Shown here piece after piece: positions 25,936 to 34,352 of a stretch of DNA of 64,000 nucleotides; position 1 is the first letter of the stretch; every line of letters begins with the position of its first letter. The translations under genes were made by a program, and so were the position numbers. The notes below the pieces were generated by a model. That model did not search any database and was not told the DNA's origin. It was given only the letters and a program-made list of their open reading frames with translations. Source of the DNA: CAVVSD01 sp963757125 (GTDB taxonomy: Bacteria > Actinomycetota > Thermoleophilia > Solirubrobacterales > Solirubrobacteraceae); assembly GCA_963757125.1 (NCBI GenBank), contig CAVWQP010000003.1, positions 62,001 through 126,000 of the forward strand, in the 5' to 3' direction.

Positions 25936-27666
25936 ATGGCTGCGCTCGAGGTCAAGGTCCCCGACATCGGGGACTTCGAGGACGTCCCGGTCATCGAGAT
26001 CCACGTCGCCGTGGGCGACGACGTCGCGCCCGAGGACCCGCTCGTCACGCTGGAGTCCGACAAGGCGACGATGGACATCCCCGCGCCCAGCGCGGGCAAG
26101 GTCGCCGAGCTGCGGGTCGCGCTCGAGGACCGGGTGTCGGAGGGCTCGCTGATCGTCGTGCTCGACGCCGTCGACGGCGCGCCCGCGCCGTCCGACCAGC
26201 CCGAGCCGGAGGTCGCCGCCGCGCCGGCACCGCCTGCAGCGTCGTACGACGGTGACGTCGACCAGACGACGCAGGTCGTGGTCATCGGCTCCGGGCCGGG
26301 CGGCTATGCGGCCGCCTTCCGCGCTGCCGACCTGGGGTTGCAGACGACGCTCGTCGAGCGTTACGACGCGCTCGGTGGCGTGTGCCTGAACGTCGGGTGC
26401 ATCCCGTCGAAGGCGCTGCTGCACGCGGCGAAGGTCGTCGCCGAGACCGAGGAGATGGCCGAGCACGGCATCTCCTTCGGCGAGCCGCAGATCGACCTCC
26501 CCGCGCTCGGCGCGTGGAAGGACTCGGTCGTCGACCGCCTGACCGGCGGCCTGGCCGGGCTCGCCAAGCAGCGCAAGGTCACCGTCGTCCATGGCGAGGC
26601 GGCGTTCGTCTCCGACCACGTGCTGAAGGTCGGCGACACGACGATCGGCTTCGAGAACGCGATCATCGCCGTCGGCTCCAGCGCGGTCGCGCTGCCGTTC
26701 CTCCCCGAGGACCCGCGCATCATCGACAGCACCGGCGCGCTCGCGCTGGAGGACGTCCCGGGCCGGCTCTTGGTCATCGGCGGCGGGATCATCGGCCTGG
26801 AGATGGCGACGGTCTACGACGCGCTCGGCTCGGAGGTCACGGTCGTCGAGGCCCTCGACGGACTGATGACCGGGGCCGACCGCGACCTCATCCGGCCGCT
26901 GCAGCGGCGCGTCGAGAAGCGCTACGCCGCGATCCACCTGGGGACGAAGGTGACCGCGGTGGAGGCCGGCGACGACGGCCTGACCGTGACGTTCGAGGGC
27001 GACAGCGCGCCGGAGCCGCAGACGTACGACCGGATCCTGCTCGCGGTCGGGCGCAGGCCCAACGGCGGGCTGGTCGGCGCGGAGCATGCGGGCGTCGCGG
27101 TCGACGAACGCGGCTTCATCGGCGTGGACGCGCAGCGCCGCACGAACGTGCCGCACATCTTCGCCATCGGCGACGTCGTCGGCGAGCCGATGCTCGCGCA
27201 CAAGGCGACGCACGAGGGCAAGGTCGCCGCGGAGGTCATCGCGGGGGAGAACGTGGCCTTCGAGCCGCGCGGCATCCCCTCGGTCGCCTACACGGATCCC
27301 GAGGTCGCCTGGATCGGGCTGACGGAGACGCAGGCCAAGGCGGAGGGCATCCCGTTCGAGAAGGGGACGTTCCCGTGGGCCGCGTCCGGGCGTGCACTCG
27401 GGCTCGGCCGCGACGAGGGGCTGACGAAGCTCCTCATCGACCCCGAGACGCGTCAGGTCCTCGGTGCCGGCATGGTCGGCCCGCAGGCGGGCGATCTCGT
27501 GTCGGAGGTCGCGCTGGCGATGGAGCTCGGCGCGGACGCCGAGGACATCGGGCTCACGATCCATCCCCACCCCACGTTGTCGGAGACGGTCGCCTTCTCG
27601 GCCGAGGCGGTGGAGGGGACGATCACGGACCTCTACGTGCCCAAGCGCGCCGCGCGTCGTGGCTGA
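25936..27666 (+). CDS. lpdA: dihydrolipoyl dehydrogenase E3 with N-terminal lipoyl domain
   Basis: A 576-residue E3. Residues 1-80 are a lipoyl domain with Lys43 in LESDKATMD, then a Pro/Ala linker, then the FAD domain (VVIGSGPGGYAAAFRAADLG), the redox disulfide in GGVCLNVGCIPSK, the NAD domain (RLLVIGGGIIGLEMATVYDA) and the dimer interface with the active base in HPHPTLSETVAFSAEA. It reoxidises the dihydrolipoyl group with NAD. The lipoyl domain is nearly identical in DNA to that of the adjoining E2, pointing to duplication or conversion. ATG 25936 abuts the E2 stop, and the stop overlaps the malic enzyme start. Confidence 0.93.
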   Translation: MAALEVKVPDIGDFEDVPVIEIHVAVGDDVAPEDPLVTLESDKATMDIPAPSAGKVAELRVALEDRVSEGSLIVVLDAVDGAPAPSDQPEPEVAAAPAPPAASYDGDVDQTTQVVVIGSGPGGYAAAFRAADLGLQTTLVERYDALGGVCLNVGCIPSKALLHAAKVVAETEEMAEHGISFGEPQIDLPALGAWKDSVVDRLTGGLAGLAKQRKVTVVHGEAAFVSDHVLKVGDTTIGFENAIIAVGSSAVALPFLPEDPRIIDSTGALALEDVPGRLLVIGGGIIGLEMATVYDALGSEVTVVEALDGLMTGADRDLIRPLQRRVEKRYAAIHLGTKVTAVEAGDDGLTVTFEGDSAPEPQTYDRILLAVGRRPNGGLVGAEHAGVAVDERGFIGVDAQRRTNVPHIFAIGDVVGEPMLAHKATHEGKVAAEVIAGENVAFEPRGIPSVAYTDPEVAWIGLTETQAKAEGIPFEKGTFPWAASGRALGLGRDEGLTKLLIDPETRQVLGAGMVGPQAGDLVSEVALAMELGADAEDIGLTIHPHPTLSETVAFSAEAVEGTITDLYVPKRAARRG

Positions 27667-29124
27667 CGCGGGGCACTCCATCCTGCAGCCGTCGGCGTCC
27701 TACAGCATCACGATGCGCGTCCGGCTGCCGCAGCGGCCGGGCTCGTTCGGGCTCGTCGCGAGCGCGATCGGCCACCAGGGCGGCATCCTCGGCGCGATCG
27801 ACCTCGTGCGCGTCGAGGGCAGGGAGGTCGTCCGCGACATCACGGTGTCGTGCGTCGACGCCGCGCACGGCGAGTCGGTGGTGCGGGCGGTCGAGGAGGT
27901 CGACGGCGTCAGCGTCCAGGCCGTCTCCGACCGGACGTTTCAGCTGCACCTGCGGGGCAAGATCGGCGTGCACGGCACCGTGCCGGTCAAGACCCGCGAC
28001 GACCTCTCGATGGCCTACACGCCGGGCGTCGCGCGCGTGTCGCAGGCGATCCACGAGGACACCGAGCGCGCTTGGAACCTCACGGTGAAGGGCAACACGG
28101 TCGCCGTCGTGACCGACGGGACCGCGGTCCTCGGCCTCGGCGACATCGGGCCGGAGGCGGCGATGCCGGTCATGGAGGGCAAGGCGCTGCTGTTCAAGGA
28201 GTTCGCGGGCGTCGACGCCTACCCGCTGTGCCTGGCCACGAAGGACGTCGACGAGATCGTCGCGGTGGTCAAGGCGGTGTCGCCGACGTTCGGCGGGATC
28301 AACCTCGAGGACATCTCGGCGCCGCGGTGCTTCGAGATCGAGCGGCGGCTGCGCGCGGAGCTCGACATCCCCGTCTTCCACGACGACCAGCACGGCACGG
28401 CGATCGTGCTGCTGGCGGCGCTGCTGAACGCGCTGCGGGTCGTCGGCAAGCGCGCGGAGGACGTGCGCGTGGTCGTGACCGGCGCAGGAGCGGCGGGCAC
28501 GGCGTGCACGGACATCCTGCTCGCACAGGGGGTCGGTGAGATCGTCGTCTGCGACCAGTTCGGCGTGATCCACCGCGACCGGATCGACCTGGACCCGGCC
28601 CGCATGGCGCTCGCGCAGCGCACGAACCCCCACGAGCGCCGCGGGTCGGCCGACGAGCTGCTCGAGGGCGCGGACGTGTTCATCGGCGTCTCGGTCCCCG
28701 GCGCCGTGTCGGCGGCAGGCGATCCGGACGATGGCGGACCGGTCGATCGTCTTCGCGATGGCGAACCCGACGCCGGAGGTGCAGCCCGAGGAGGTCCGCG
28801 CCGACGTCGCGATCATGGCGACCGGGCGCTCGGACTACCCGAACCAGATCAACAACGTCCTCGCGTTCCCCGGCGTGTTCCGCGGCGCGCTCGACGCCCG
28901 CGCGACGACGATCGACGAGGGCATGAAGCTCGCGGCCGCGGAGGCGATCGTCGCGGTCGATCCCGGAGGACCAGATCGGGCCGGAGTACATCGTGCCCAG
29001 CGTCTTCAACCGGGAGGTCGCGCCGCTCGTCGCGCAGGCGGTCGCGCGCGCCGCCGCCCGCAGCGGCGTCGCCCGCCGGCCCGTGCCGTCCCAGGCGCAG
29101 GAGGAGGCACGCGTTCTGCCATGA
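27659..29124 (+). CDS. malic enzyme with N-terminal ACT domain (two frameshifts)
   Basis: Residues 1-90 form an ACT-like regulatory domain (ITMRVRLPQRPGSFGLVASA), followed by malic enzyme proper: AYTPGVARVSQAI with the catalytic tyrosine, VKGNTVAVVTDGTAVLGLGD, EGKALLFKEFAGVDAYP with the lysine, metal-binding FHDDQHGTAIVLLAALLNAL and the cofactor fold VVVTGAGAAGTACTDILL. The frame breaks at about 28718 (before MADRSIVFAMANPTPEV) and again at 28959 (before IPEDQIGPEYIVPSVFNRE), each one extra or two missing bases. Restored length about 487. It converts malate to pyruvate, the substrate of the PDH complex encoded just upstream. GTG 27659 overlaps the E3 stop. Confidence 0.9.
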
Positions 29125-29525
29125 CCGACCTCCCCGACTTCCGGGCGTCCGACGCCGAGCGCGAGCGCGTGGCGACGGCGCTGCGCGAGCACGCGGCGGA
29201 GGGCCGCCTCGACGTCGACGAGCTCGACGAGCGCCTCCAGCAGGCCTACACGGCCCGCACCCGCGGGGACCTGGAGAAGCTGACGTCCGATCTGCCGGCC
29301 GCGCCGCCGCCGAAGCCGTCGCCGCCGACGGTGCGCGAGCGCGGCTGGGGGCTCGCGGAGCGGGCAGGCAGCTACGTCGGCGTGATGGTCATCCTCATCA
29401 TCATCTGGGCCGCGACGGGCGCGGGCTACCCGTGGTTCATCTGGCCGGCGATCGGATGGGGCCTCGCGCTGGTGACGACGGGGAAGACGGGGCTGCCTTG
29501 GGATGGGGGCCGGCGGCGGCGGTAG
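29121..29525 (+). CDS. DUF1707 domain membrane protein
   Basis: A 134-residue protein. Residues 1-60 are a DUF1707 (SHOCT-like) domain: DFRASDAERERVATALREHA, then AEGRLDVDELDERL with the YTARTRGDLEKLTSDLP ending. After a proline-rich linker come two hydrophobic segments (YVGVMVILIIIWAATGAG and WFIWPAIGWGLALVTTG) and a basic tail. DUF1707 proteins are common in actinobacteria and their function is not established. ATG 29121 overlaps the malic enzyme stop (ATGA), so it is at least co-transcribed with the PDH cluster. Confidence 0.85.
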   Translation: MTDLPDFRASDAERERVATALREHAAEGRLDVDELDERLQQAYTARTRGDLEKLTSDLPAAPPPKPSPPTVRERGWGLAERAGSYVGVMVILIIIWAATGAGYPWFIWPAIGWGLALVTTGKTGLPWDGGRRRR

Positions 29526-29530
29526 CGCCG

Positions 29531-30028
29531 CTACCCCACCGCCGCCACGTACCGATCGTGGATCGGCGCCCACGCCGGGCGCACGTCGACGAGGTCGGTC
29601 TCGCCGCCGTCGAGCATCCGCGCGAGCGCGTCGAGGTGGAAGTGCCAGCCCGCCGCCACGGAGGTCCGGTGCTCGGGCGGGATCAGGCTCGTGCACTGCA
29701 GAAGCAGCTCCGTTGCGTCTCCGTCCGCGCGCAGCTCGAAGCGCAGCCTGCCGTGGGGCTCGCCCTCGATCTCCAGGAGCGCCGGCGGGTCGATCGCCGT
29801 GATCGTGGCCTGCATCACGACGCCCTCGCCGTCCTCCTCGTTCAACCACGTGATCGTGTACGGCTCGCCCGCCGCGAGGCGCGGCGCCTCGACGCGACCC
29901 CACCAGCCGATGAGCTCGGCGGGCTCGGTGAGCGCCGCCCAGACGCGCTCGACGGGATGGGCGAGTCGGCGCTCGTAACGTAGGACGACGTGGTCGCCGC
30001 GCTCCTCCATCGTGCCGAGATCGCTCAT
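29531..30028 (-). CDS. SRPBCC/AHSA1 domain protein
   Basis: A 165-residue START-like hydrophobic-cavity protein of the AHSA1 type: LRYERRLAHPVERVWAALTE, PAELIGWWGR, then RLRFELRADGDATELLLQC and a C-terminal AAGWHFHLDALARML. Such proteins are usually encoded with an ArsR-type repressor, as here: the ATG at 30028 overlaps the ArsR stop by four bases. The pair may respond to a small hydrophobic ligand, but the ligand is unknown. It is convergent with the DUF1707 gene, five bases apart. Confidence 0.88.
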   Translation of the reverse strand: MSDLGTMEERGDHVVLRYERRLAHPVERVWAALTEPAELIGWWGRVEAPRLAAGEPYTITWLNEEDGEGVVMQATITAIDPPALLEIEGEPHGRLRFELRADGDATELLLQCTSLIPPEHRTSVAAGWHFHLDALARMLDGGETDLVDVRPAWAPIHDRYVAAVG

Positions 30029-30348
30029 GGGGCCTCCTTCGTCGCCTGCGTGTCGAGGTGGCGCTCGAGCGCGTCGAGCCGGCCCGCCCAGTGGCGCCGG
30101 TACGGCGCCAGCCACGCGTCGAGCTCGGCGAGCGGCTCGGGACGCAGCGCGTAGAGGCGCCGGCGCCCGTCCGGCCGCACCTCGACGAGGCCGGCCTCGC
30201 GGAGCACGCGCAGGTGCTTGGAGGTTCCCGGCTGGCTCAACCCGGTCGCGGCGACGAGCTCGCCCACGGGGCGGGGCCCATCGCGGACCAGGTCGAGGAT
30301 GCGGCGCCGATTGGGCTCCGCGAGGGCGTCGAGTGCGCTGATCGCCAC
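30025..30348 (-). CDS. ArsR family transcriptional repressor
   Basis: A 107-residue winged-helix protein: ALAEPNRRRILDLVRDGPRP, then VGELVAATGLSQPGTSKHLR as recognition helix, and the wing VRPDGRRRLYALRPEPL, followed by a C-terminal helix with DAWLAPYRRHW. It lacks the ELCVCDL metal-binding motif of arsenic sensors, so it is of the metal-free type paired with SRPBCC proteins. The GTG at 30348 lies about one base from the expected transcription start of the promoter at 30356-30384, implying a leaderless message. A palindrome inside that promoter suggests autoregulation. Confidence 0.9.
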   Translation of the reverse strand: MAISALDALAEPNRRRILDLVRDGPRPVGELVAATGLSQPGTSKHLRVLREAGLVEVRPDGRRRLYALRPEPLAELDAWLAPYRRHWAGRLDALERHLDTQATKEAP

Positions 30349-30355
30349 TCGGCAA

Positions 30356-30384
30356 AGAATAACCGATGGTCATATGACCGTCAA
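30356..30384 (-). promoter_or_regulatory. arsR promoter with embedded operator palindrome
   Basis: On the minus strand, TTGACG (30384-30379), a 17-base spacer and TATTCT (30361-30356) form a near-consensus housekeeping promoter. Inside it lies the perfect palindrome GGTCATATGACC (30368-30379), part of an 18-base near-perfect dyad. The predicted transcript begins at about 30349, one base before the GTG start of arsR, so the mRNA would be leaderless. Binding of ArsR to the dyad would block the polymerase. Confidence 0.75.
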
Positions 30385-30385
30385 G

Positions 30386-30712
30386 TTATGCGATGCGCTC
30401 CGGGCGAGGGTTGTGCTGGACGGGGCCGAGGACCGACCGCAGCCGGCGGCGCAGGGCCTCGCGGCGACGCGACGGGGAGACGGCGGCGACGTGGTCGCGC
30501 AGCCGGGTCGCGGACGCGGCGCTCGGACGGAACGGGTCGGCCGCGACGTGGCCGTCGTCGGTCGAGATCGCGGCCCACAGCTCGCTGCCGCGCTCGGCGA
30601 GGACGACGACGCCGCTGGGCGGCCGGGTGGAGTCGAGGGCGGCGAGGCGGGCGATCGACTCGGCGTCGCGCGCATCGGCGCGGCGGATCGTGATGTCGGG
30701 CGAAGTGGTCAT
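30386..30712 (-). CDS. small GNAT-like protein
   Basis: A 108-residue protein from ATG 30712. The first 60 residues follow the opening of an acetyltransferase fold (ITIRRADARDAESIARLAAL, then VVVLAERGSELWAAISTDDG), then HVAADPFRPSA and an Arg-rich C-terminal helix. The acetyl-CoA binding P-loop region of full GNAT enzymes is absent, so it is a half-domain and probably not a standard acetyltransferase. In-frame ATGs at 30736, 30754 and 30760 would add non-conserved residues. Its stop abuts the -35 element of the arsR promoter. Confidence 0.6.
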   Translation of the reverse strand: MTTSPDITIRRADARDAESIARLAALDSTRPPSGVVVLAERGSELWAAISTDDGHVAADPFRPSAASATRLRDHVAAVSPSRRREALRRRLRSVLGPVQHNPRPERIA

Positions 30713-30801
30713 GAGTACATGCTGCAACTGCGACATCGCCCGGACATCCGGCATTCGCAACGTCCTGAGGCGCCGGAGGCCTTAGTCCGCGTGCGACCCG
30801 G

Positions 30802-31174
30802 GTGAGCGCCTCGGGCGTCGGGTCAGGGATGGACGGCCACATCGTGCTCGCCGTCCGCGGGCTGACGACGGCGGCCATCGTGTGGGTGACGTGCGCGATC
30901 GGCATGGCCTGCCGCGCGGGACTGTGGCTGCTCGCGCTCGTCGTCACCGCGCGGCGCTTCGTCGTCGTGGCTCTACGGCGGACGGTCGGGGCGTCCTGCG
31001 CGACGTCCTCGCCGAGTGCACCGAGCGCGGATTCGCGATCGTGCGCATCTCGACGCGGCACCTCGACGAGGGGGCGAGCTGCAGGGACAGCCCGGCGCGG
31101 AGCGGCTCGCGGTCGCGCTCACCGACCTCGACGGCGTGCTCGAGGTCACCACGACCGATCTCGGAGGCGACTGA
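30802..31174 (+). pseudogene. MgtC/SapB family remnant
   Basis: The stretch VRGLTTAAIVWVTCAIGMAC with the following hydrophobic LWLLALVVTA is the end of an MgtC/SapB membrane domain (usually RGLTTAAxLWVxAAIG). The cytoplasmic C-terminal domain continues in two other frames (GVLRDVLAECTERGFAIVRI, then GELQGQPGAERLAVALTDLD to a TGA at 31172-31174), with breaks near 30972 and in the G run near 31072. The first four membrane helices of the family are missing. Truncation plus two frameshifts make this a broken gene. Confidence 0.65.
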
Positions 31175-31190
31175 GCGCCGTAGAGCCCGT

Positions 31191-31601
31191 GTGGCTCTCG
31201 CAGCCGTCAACCTCGCGCTCGCGGCGTACATGACCGGCGTGATCTGGGTGGTCCAGGTCGTGCTCTATCCGCTGTTCTCACACGTCGGCGCGACGGAGTG
31301 GCGCGCGTATCACGCGGCGCACTCGCGGAGGATCACGCCCGTCGTCGCGCCGGCCATGCTCGCGCACCCGCTCGTCGCGACCGCGCTGGTCGTCGACCGG
31401 CCGGGCGCGCTCGCCGCGGTCAACCTGGCGCTCGCCGCCGGGCTGCTGCTCGTGACGGCGACGGTCTTCGCACGGCTGCACGGCCGGCTGACGCCGGACG
31501 CGGTCGGCCGCCTCGTGCGGCTCAACGCGCTGCGCGCGGTGGCGTGGACGGCGAGCGCGGGTGTCGCGCTCGCCCTCGTGCTCAGCTCTCGTGGTAGATG
31601 A
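31191..31601 (+). CDS. small integral membrane protein, DUF1772-like
   Basis: A 136-residue protein with four hydrophobic segments (LAAVNLALAAYMTGVIWVVQ, VVAPAMLAHPLVATALVV, ALAAVNLALAAGLLLVTATV, AVAWTASAGVALALVL) and a conserved-looking loop VGATEWRAYHAAHSRRITPVV between the first two. This pattern (His/Arg-rich loop between helices 1 and 2) matches DUF1772-like proteins, whose function is unknown. GTG 31191 begins 16 bases after the MgtC remnant. The 3' end overlaps a 57-residue minus-strand gene by 20 bases. Confidence 0.65.
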   Translation: MALAAVNLALAAYMTGVIWVVQVVLYPLFSHVGATEWRAYHAAHSRRITPVVAPAMLAHPLVATALVVDRPGALAAVNLALAAGLLLVTATVFARLHGRLTPDAVGRLVRLNALRAVAWTASAGVALALVLSSRGR

Positions 31602-31755
31602 CCGCGACCGACGAGGCGCCGGTGCGACGGTCCCAGATGACGCCACGATCGATCGTGGGCGTGCAACCGGGGGGCAGGGTCTCCAGCTGGGCGGAGACCT
31701 GCTGCTCGAGAGCGGCGGGGGATTTTGCGATGAGCGGGATTCTGATGGTGGCCAT
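31582..31755 (-). CDS. small hypothetical protein, 57 residues
   Basis: ATG 31755 opens a 57-residue protein (MATIRIPLIAKSPAALEQQV ... ending SSVAVIYHES). It has one predicted helix after a short strand and a C-terminal strand pair (RGVIWDRRTGASSVAVIY). Composition is balanced and not Arg-rich, unlike shadow frames. No family is recognised. It is divergent from the FIST gene with 181 bases between and slightly overlaps the DUF1772-like gene. Confidence 0.45.
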   Translation of the reverse strand: MATIRIPLIAKSPAALEQQVSAQLETLPPGCTPTIDRGVIWDRRTGASSVAVIYHES

Positions 31756-31936
31756 TTGGGATCGTCCTTGATCTGCGGGGTCTTTGCGAAGGTACGGCAG
31801 CTGCGCCCAGAAGTTGAGGGCTTGCAGCCACATTTCCTCTCCACGTCCAGCGCTCATGGACCGCATGTCGAGGCCGAACGTCCAGAGAGGGGACGTCCTG
31901 CTGGAACACAGGCCCGGCCACGTCGATCCGGTGGGC

Positions 31937-33121
31937 ATGACGGCTTCGCACCCGACCACCGCTCCGCACTCGGCCCTGGGCGGCCACGGCCACAGCACCT
32001 CCGACGACGCCGCCGAGGCCGGCCGCGAGTCGGTGCGCGCTGCGCTCGGCGGGCGCATCCCCGCGGCGGGCGACCTCGTCCTGATCTTCCCCAGCGCCTC
32101 CTACGACCTCGACGCGCTGCACGCCGCGGCCATCGAGGCGGCGACACCGGCGTCCGTCGTCGGGTGCACCACGGTCGGTGCGTTCACCCAGGACGCGCAG
32201 GTCCCCGCGGGCTGCGTCGCCACGCACCTCGTCGCCGGTGAGCTGGCCTTCGGGGTCTGCCACGTCGAGCGCGACGACGCCGACCTCGCGGCGACCACGC
32301 GCGATGCGGCGGAGACCGCCCGCGACCGCGCGGGCGAGGAGCGCTACGACTCCGCGCTCATGCTGCTCTGCGACGGCCTGACGCCCGACCAGCGGGAAGT
32401 CGCCCGCGGCGCGTACGAGGTGACGAGCGCCGTCGTGCCGCTCGTGGGCGGCGCCGCAGGCGACGATCTCGCCTTCGCCGCGACGACCACCTTCGGCGAG
32501 GGCCGCGCGCTCACGAACGGGATCGTGTGCGTGTGGGTCACCTCGACGCGGCCGATCGGCGTCGGCGTCGGCCACGGCTGGCGCCCGTTCTCCAAGCCGA
32601 TGCTCGTGACGCGCGCCGAGGGCGCCGTCATCTCCGAGCTCGACGGGCTCCCCGCGCTGCGCGCCTACATGTCCGAGCGCGGCGCGGCGCTGCTGGACGC
32701 CGAGTCGTTCGGCGAGCGGGCGATGGAGCGTCCCATCGGGCTGCCCAACGCGAGCGGCGGCTACGACCTGCGCCAGATCCACCTGACCACGCCCGATGGC
32801 GGCCTCGTCCTCACGACGGGCGTCTCCGAGCAGTCGGTCGTCCAGGTCATGTGCAGCGACGACGAGAGCCTGCTCGCCGGCGCCCGCGAGGCGGCCGAGA
32901 ACGCGATGGCCGCGCTCGACGGCCCGCCCGAGATCGCGGTCGTGTTCTCCTGCTGCACGCGCGTCGGGCTGCTCGGGGACCGCGTCGGCCAGGAGGTCGA
33001 GGAGATCTCGGCGGCGCTCGGCGGCGCTCCCGCCGGCGGCTTCTACACCTGCGGCGAGTTCGGCCGCGTCACCGGCTCGAGCGGCATCCACAACTCCAGC
33101 GTGGCCATCATCGCGTTCTAG
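31937..33121 (+). CDS. FIST N/C domain sensory protein
   Basis: A 394-residue stand-alone FIST protein. The FIST N domain covers about residues 30-215 (GDLVLIFPSASYDLDALHAA, SVVGCTTVGAFTQDAQVPAG, VVPLVGGAAGDDLAFAATTTF) and the FIST C domain about 225-375 (GFYTCGEFGR, FSCCTRVGLLGDRVGQEVEE). FIST domains are thought to bind small ligands such as amino acids and are usually attached to signalling outputs; none is fused here. ATG 31937 was chosen; an ATG at 31865 would add 24 residues. It is convergent with the MFS gene, overlapping 14 bases. Confidence 0.88.
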   Translation: MTASHPTTAPHSALGGHGHSTSDDAAEAGRESVRAALGGRIPAAGDLVLIFPSASYDLDALHAAAIEAATPASVVGCTTVGAFTQDAQVPAGCVATHLVAGELAFGVCHVERDDADLAATTRDAAETARDRAGEERYDSALMLLCDGLTPDQREVARGAYEVTSAVVPLVGGAAGDDLAFAATTTFGEGRALTNGIVCVWVTSTRPIGVGVGHGWRPFSKPMLVTRAEGAVISELDGLPALRAYMSERGAALLDAESFGERAMERPIGLPNASGGYDLRQIHLTTPDGGLVLTTGVSEQSVVQVMCSDDESLLAGAREAAENAMAALDGPPEIAVVFSCCTRVGLLGDRVGQEVEEISAALGGAPAGGFYTCGEFGRVTGSSGIHNSSVAIIAF

Positions 33122-34352
33122 GCAGCGCGCGGGCGACCAGGGCCACGGCCCCCATCACGCCCGACGCGACCCAGAACGCCGCCGGGATGCCCGCCCCGGC
33201 GGCCAGACGCGTCAGCGTGAGGCTGCTCGTCACGCCGCCGAGCTGCTCGGCAAGGGACTCGACGGACAGCATCGTCGCCCGCGCGCCGCTGGGCACCTCC
33301 TCGTGCAGGAGCTCGAGGTGCAGCGGCTCGATGACGCCGAGCACGCCGTAGAACGCGACGAACGCGACCGCGAAGGCCGGCGCGCCCGCCGCGAGCGCGA
33401 GCCCCGCCAGCGCGGCGGCGCCCGTCAGCGCGGCGACGACGTACAGCGTGCGCGCCTCGCCGCCCAGGCGCATCGACAGCCGCGGCGCGAGCGAGGCGCC
33501 GAGCGCGACGCAGAGCATCGACGCGGCGACGAGGACGCCGAAGAGCGTCGTGTTGCCGGCCGCGCCGCCGAGCAGGTCGCTCAGACGGGGCTGCCAGAGC
33601 GTCTCCACGGTGGTGAGCGCGACGCCGAGCCCGAGGCCGGCGAGGAGCAGGAGCCGCACCGGGACCGACGCGCGGACGGATCCGGCCGCCGCCAGCGCGA
33701 CCGCACGCATCGCCAGCAGGCCGCGCTCGGTCGAGCCGCCCGCCGCGCCCGAGCCGGGGCCGCGCACGAGCGCCGCCACGCCCACGAGGTAGACCACCGC
33801 CAGGCCCGCGCCGAGGAGGATCGCGGGCGAGTAGAGCAGCAGCGGGTCGTCGCCGGTCGCCGGGAGCCCGAGGTCGATCTGCGGCACCACGCCGCCGATC
33901 AGCGCACCCGCCGCGAGGCCGAGGGCGCTCGCCGCGCTCGCGCGGCTCAGCGGGCGCCGCAGCGGCGCCTCGGGATCCAGCGTGCGGGTCCCGTCGACGA
34001 ACCACGCCTCCAGCGAGCCCGAGATGGCCGCCCGGCCCGCGGCGAGCAGCGCCTCGGCCGCGCAGAACGCCGCGAGGTCGCGCGCGAAGGCGAACGCCGT
34101 GAGCGACAGGACGAGCAGCACCGCGCCGCCGAGCAGCGTGCGACGCCGGCCGACCGCGTCCGCCACGGCGCCGCTCGGCACCTCCAGGACGGTCGCGACG
34201 ACGCCGTGGACCGCCATGAGGACGCCGATCTCCGGCAGGCTGAGCCCGCGCGCCTGCGGCAGGAGCACGAGCAGCGGCAGCAGCACGCCGAGCGGCAGCC
34301 ACCGCAGCGCCGTGAGCGCCAGGAACCTGCGTTCGAGTGAGGGCCCCGTCAG
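33108..34352 (-). CDS. MFS transporter with apparent CTG start
   Basis: A major-facilitator protein with about twelve helices and the loop 2-3 motif DAVGRRRTLLGGAVLL. The first ATG/GTG in frame (34286) would cut into helix 1. A family-like N-terminus, TGPSLERRFLALTALRWLPL, is open further upstream to CTG 34352, which overlaps the carboxyltransferase stop as CTGA, mirroring the ATGA overlaps elsewhere in this operon. I therefore place the start at CTG, giving 414 residues. It is the last gene of the fatty-acid operon and may export a lipid or drug; the substrate is unknown. Its 3' end overlaps the FIST gene by 14 bases. Confidence 0.75.
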   Translation of the reverse strand: MTGPSLERRFLALTALRWLPLGVLLPLLVLLPQARGLSLPEIGVLMAVHGVVATVLEVPSGAVADAVGRRRTLLGGAVLLVLSLTAFAFARDLAAFCAAEALLAAGRAAISGSLEAWFVDGTRTLDPEAPLRRPLSRASAASALGLAAGALIGGVVPQIDLGLPATGDDPLLLYSPAILLGAGLAVVYLVGVAALVRGPGSGAAGGSTERGLLAMRAVALAAAGSVRASVPVRLLLLAGLGLGVALTTVETLWQPRLSDLLGGAAGNTTLFGVLVAASMLCVALGASLAPRLSMRLGGEARTLYVVAALTGAAALAGLALAAGAPAFAVAFVAFYGVLGVIEPLHLELLHEEVPSGARATMLSVESLAEQLGGVTSSLTLTRLAAGAGIPAAFWVASGVMGAVALVARALPRTR

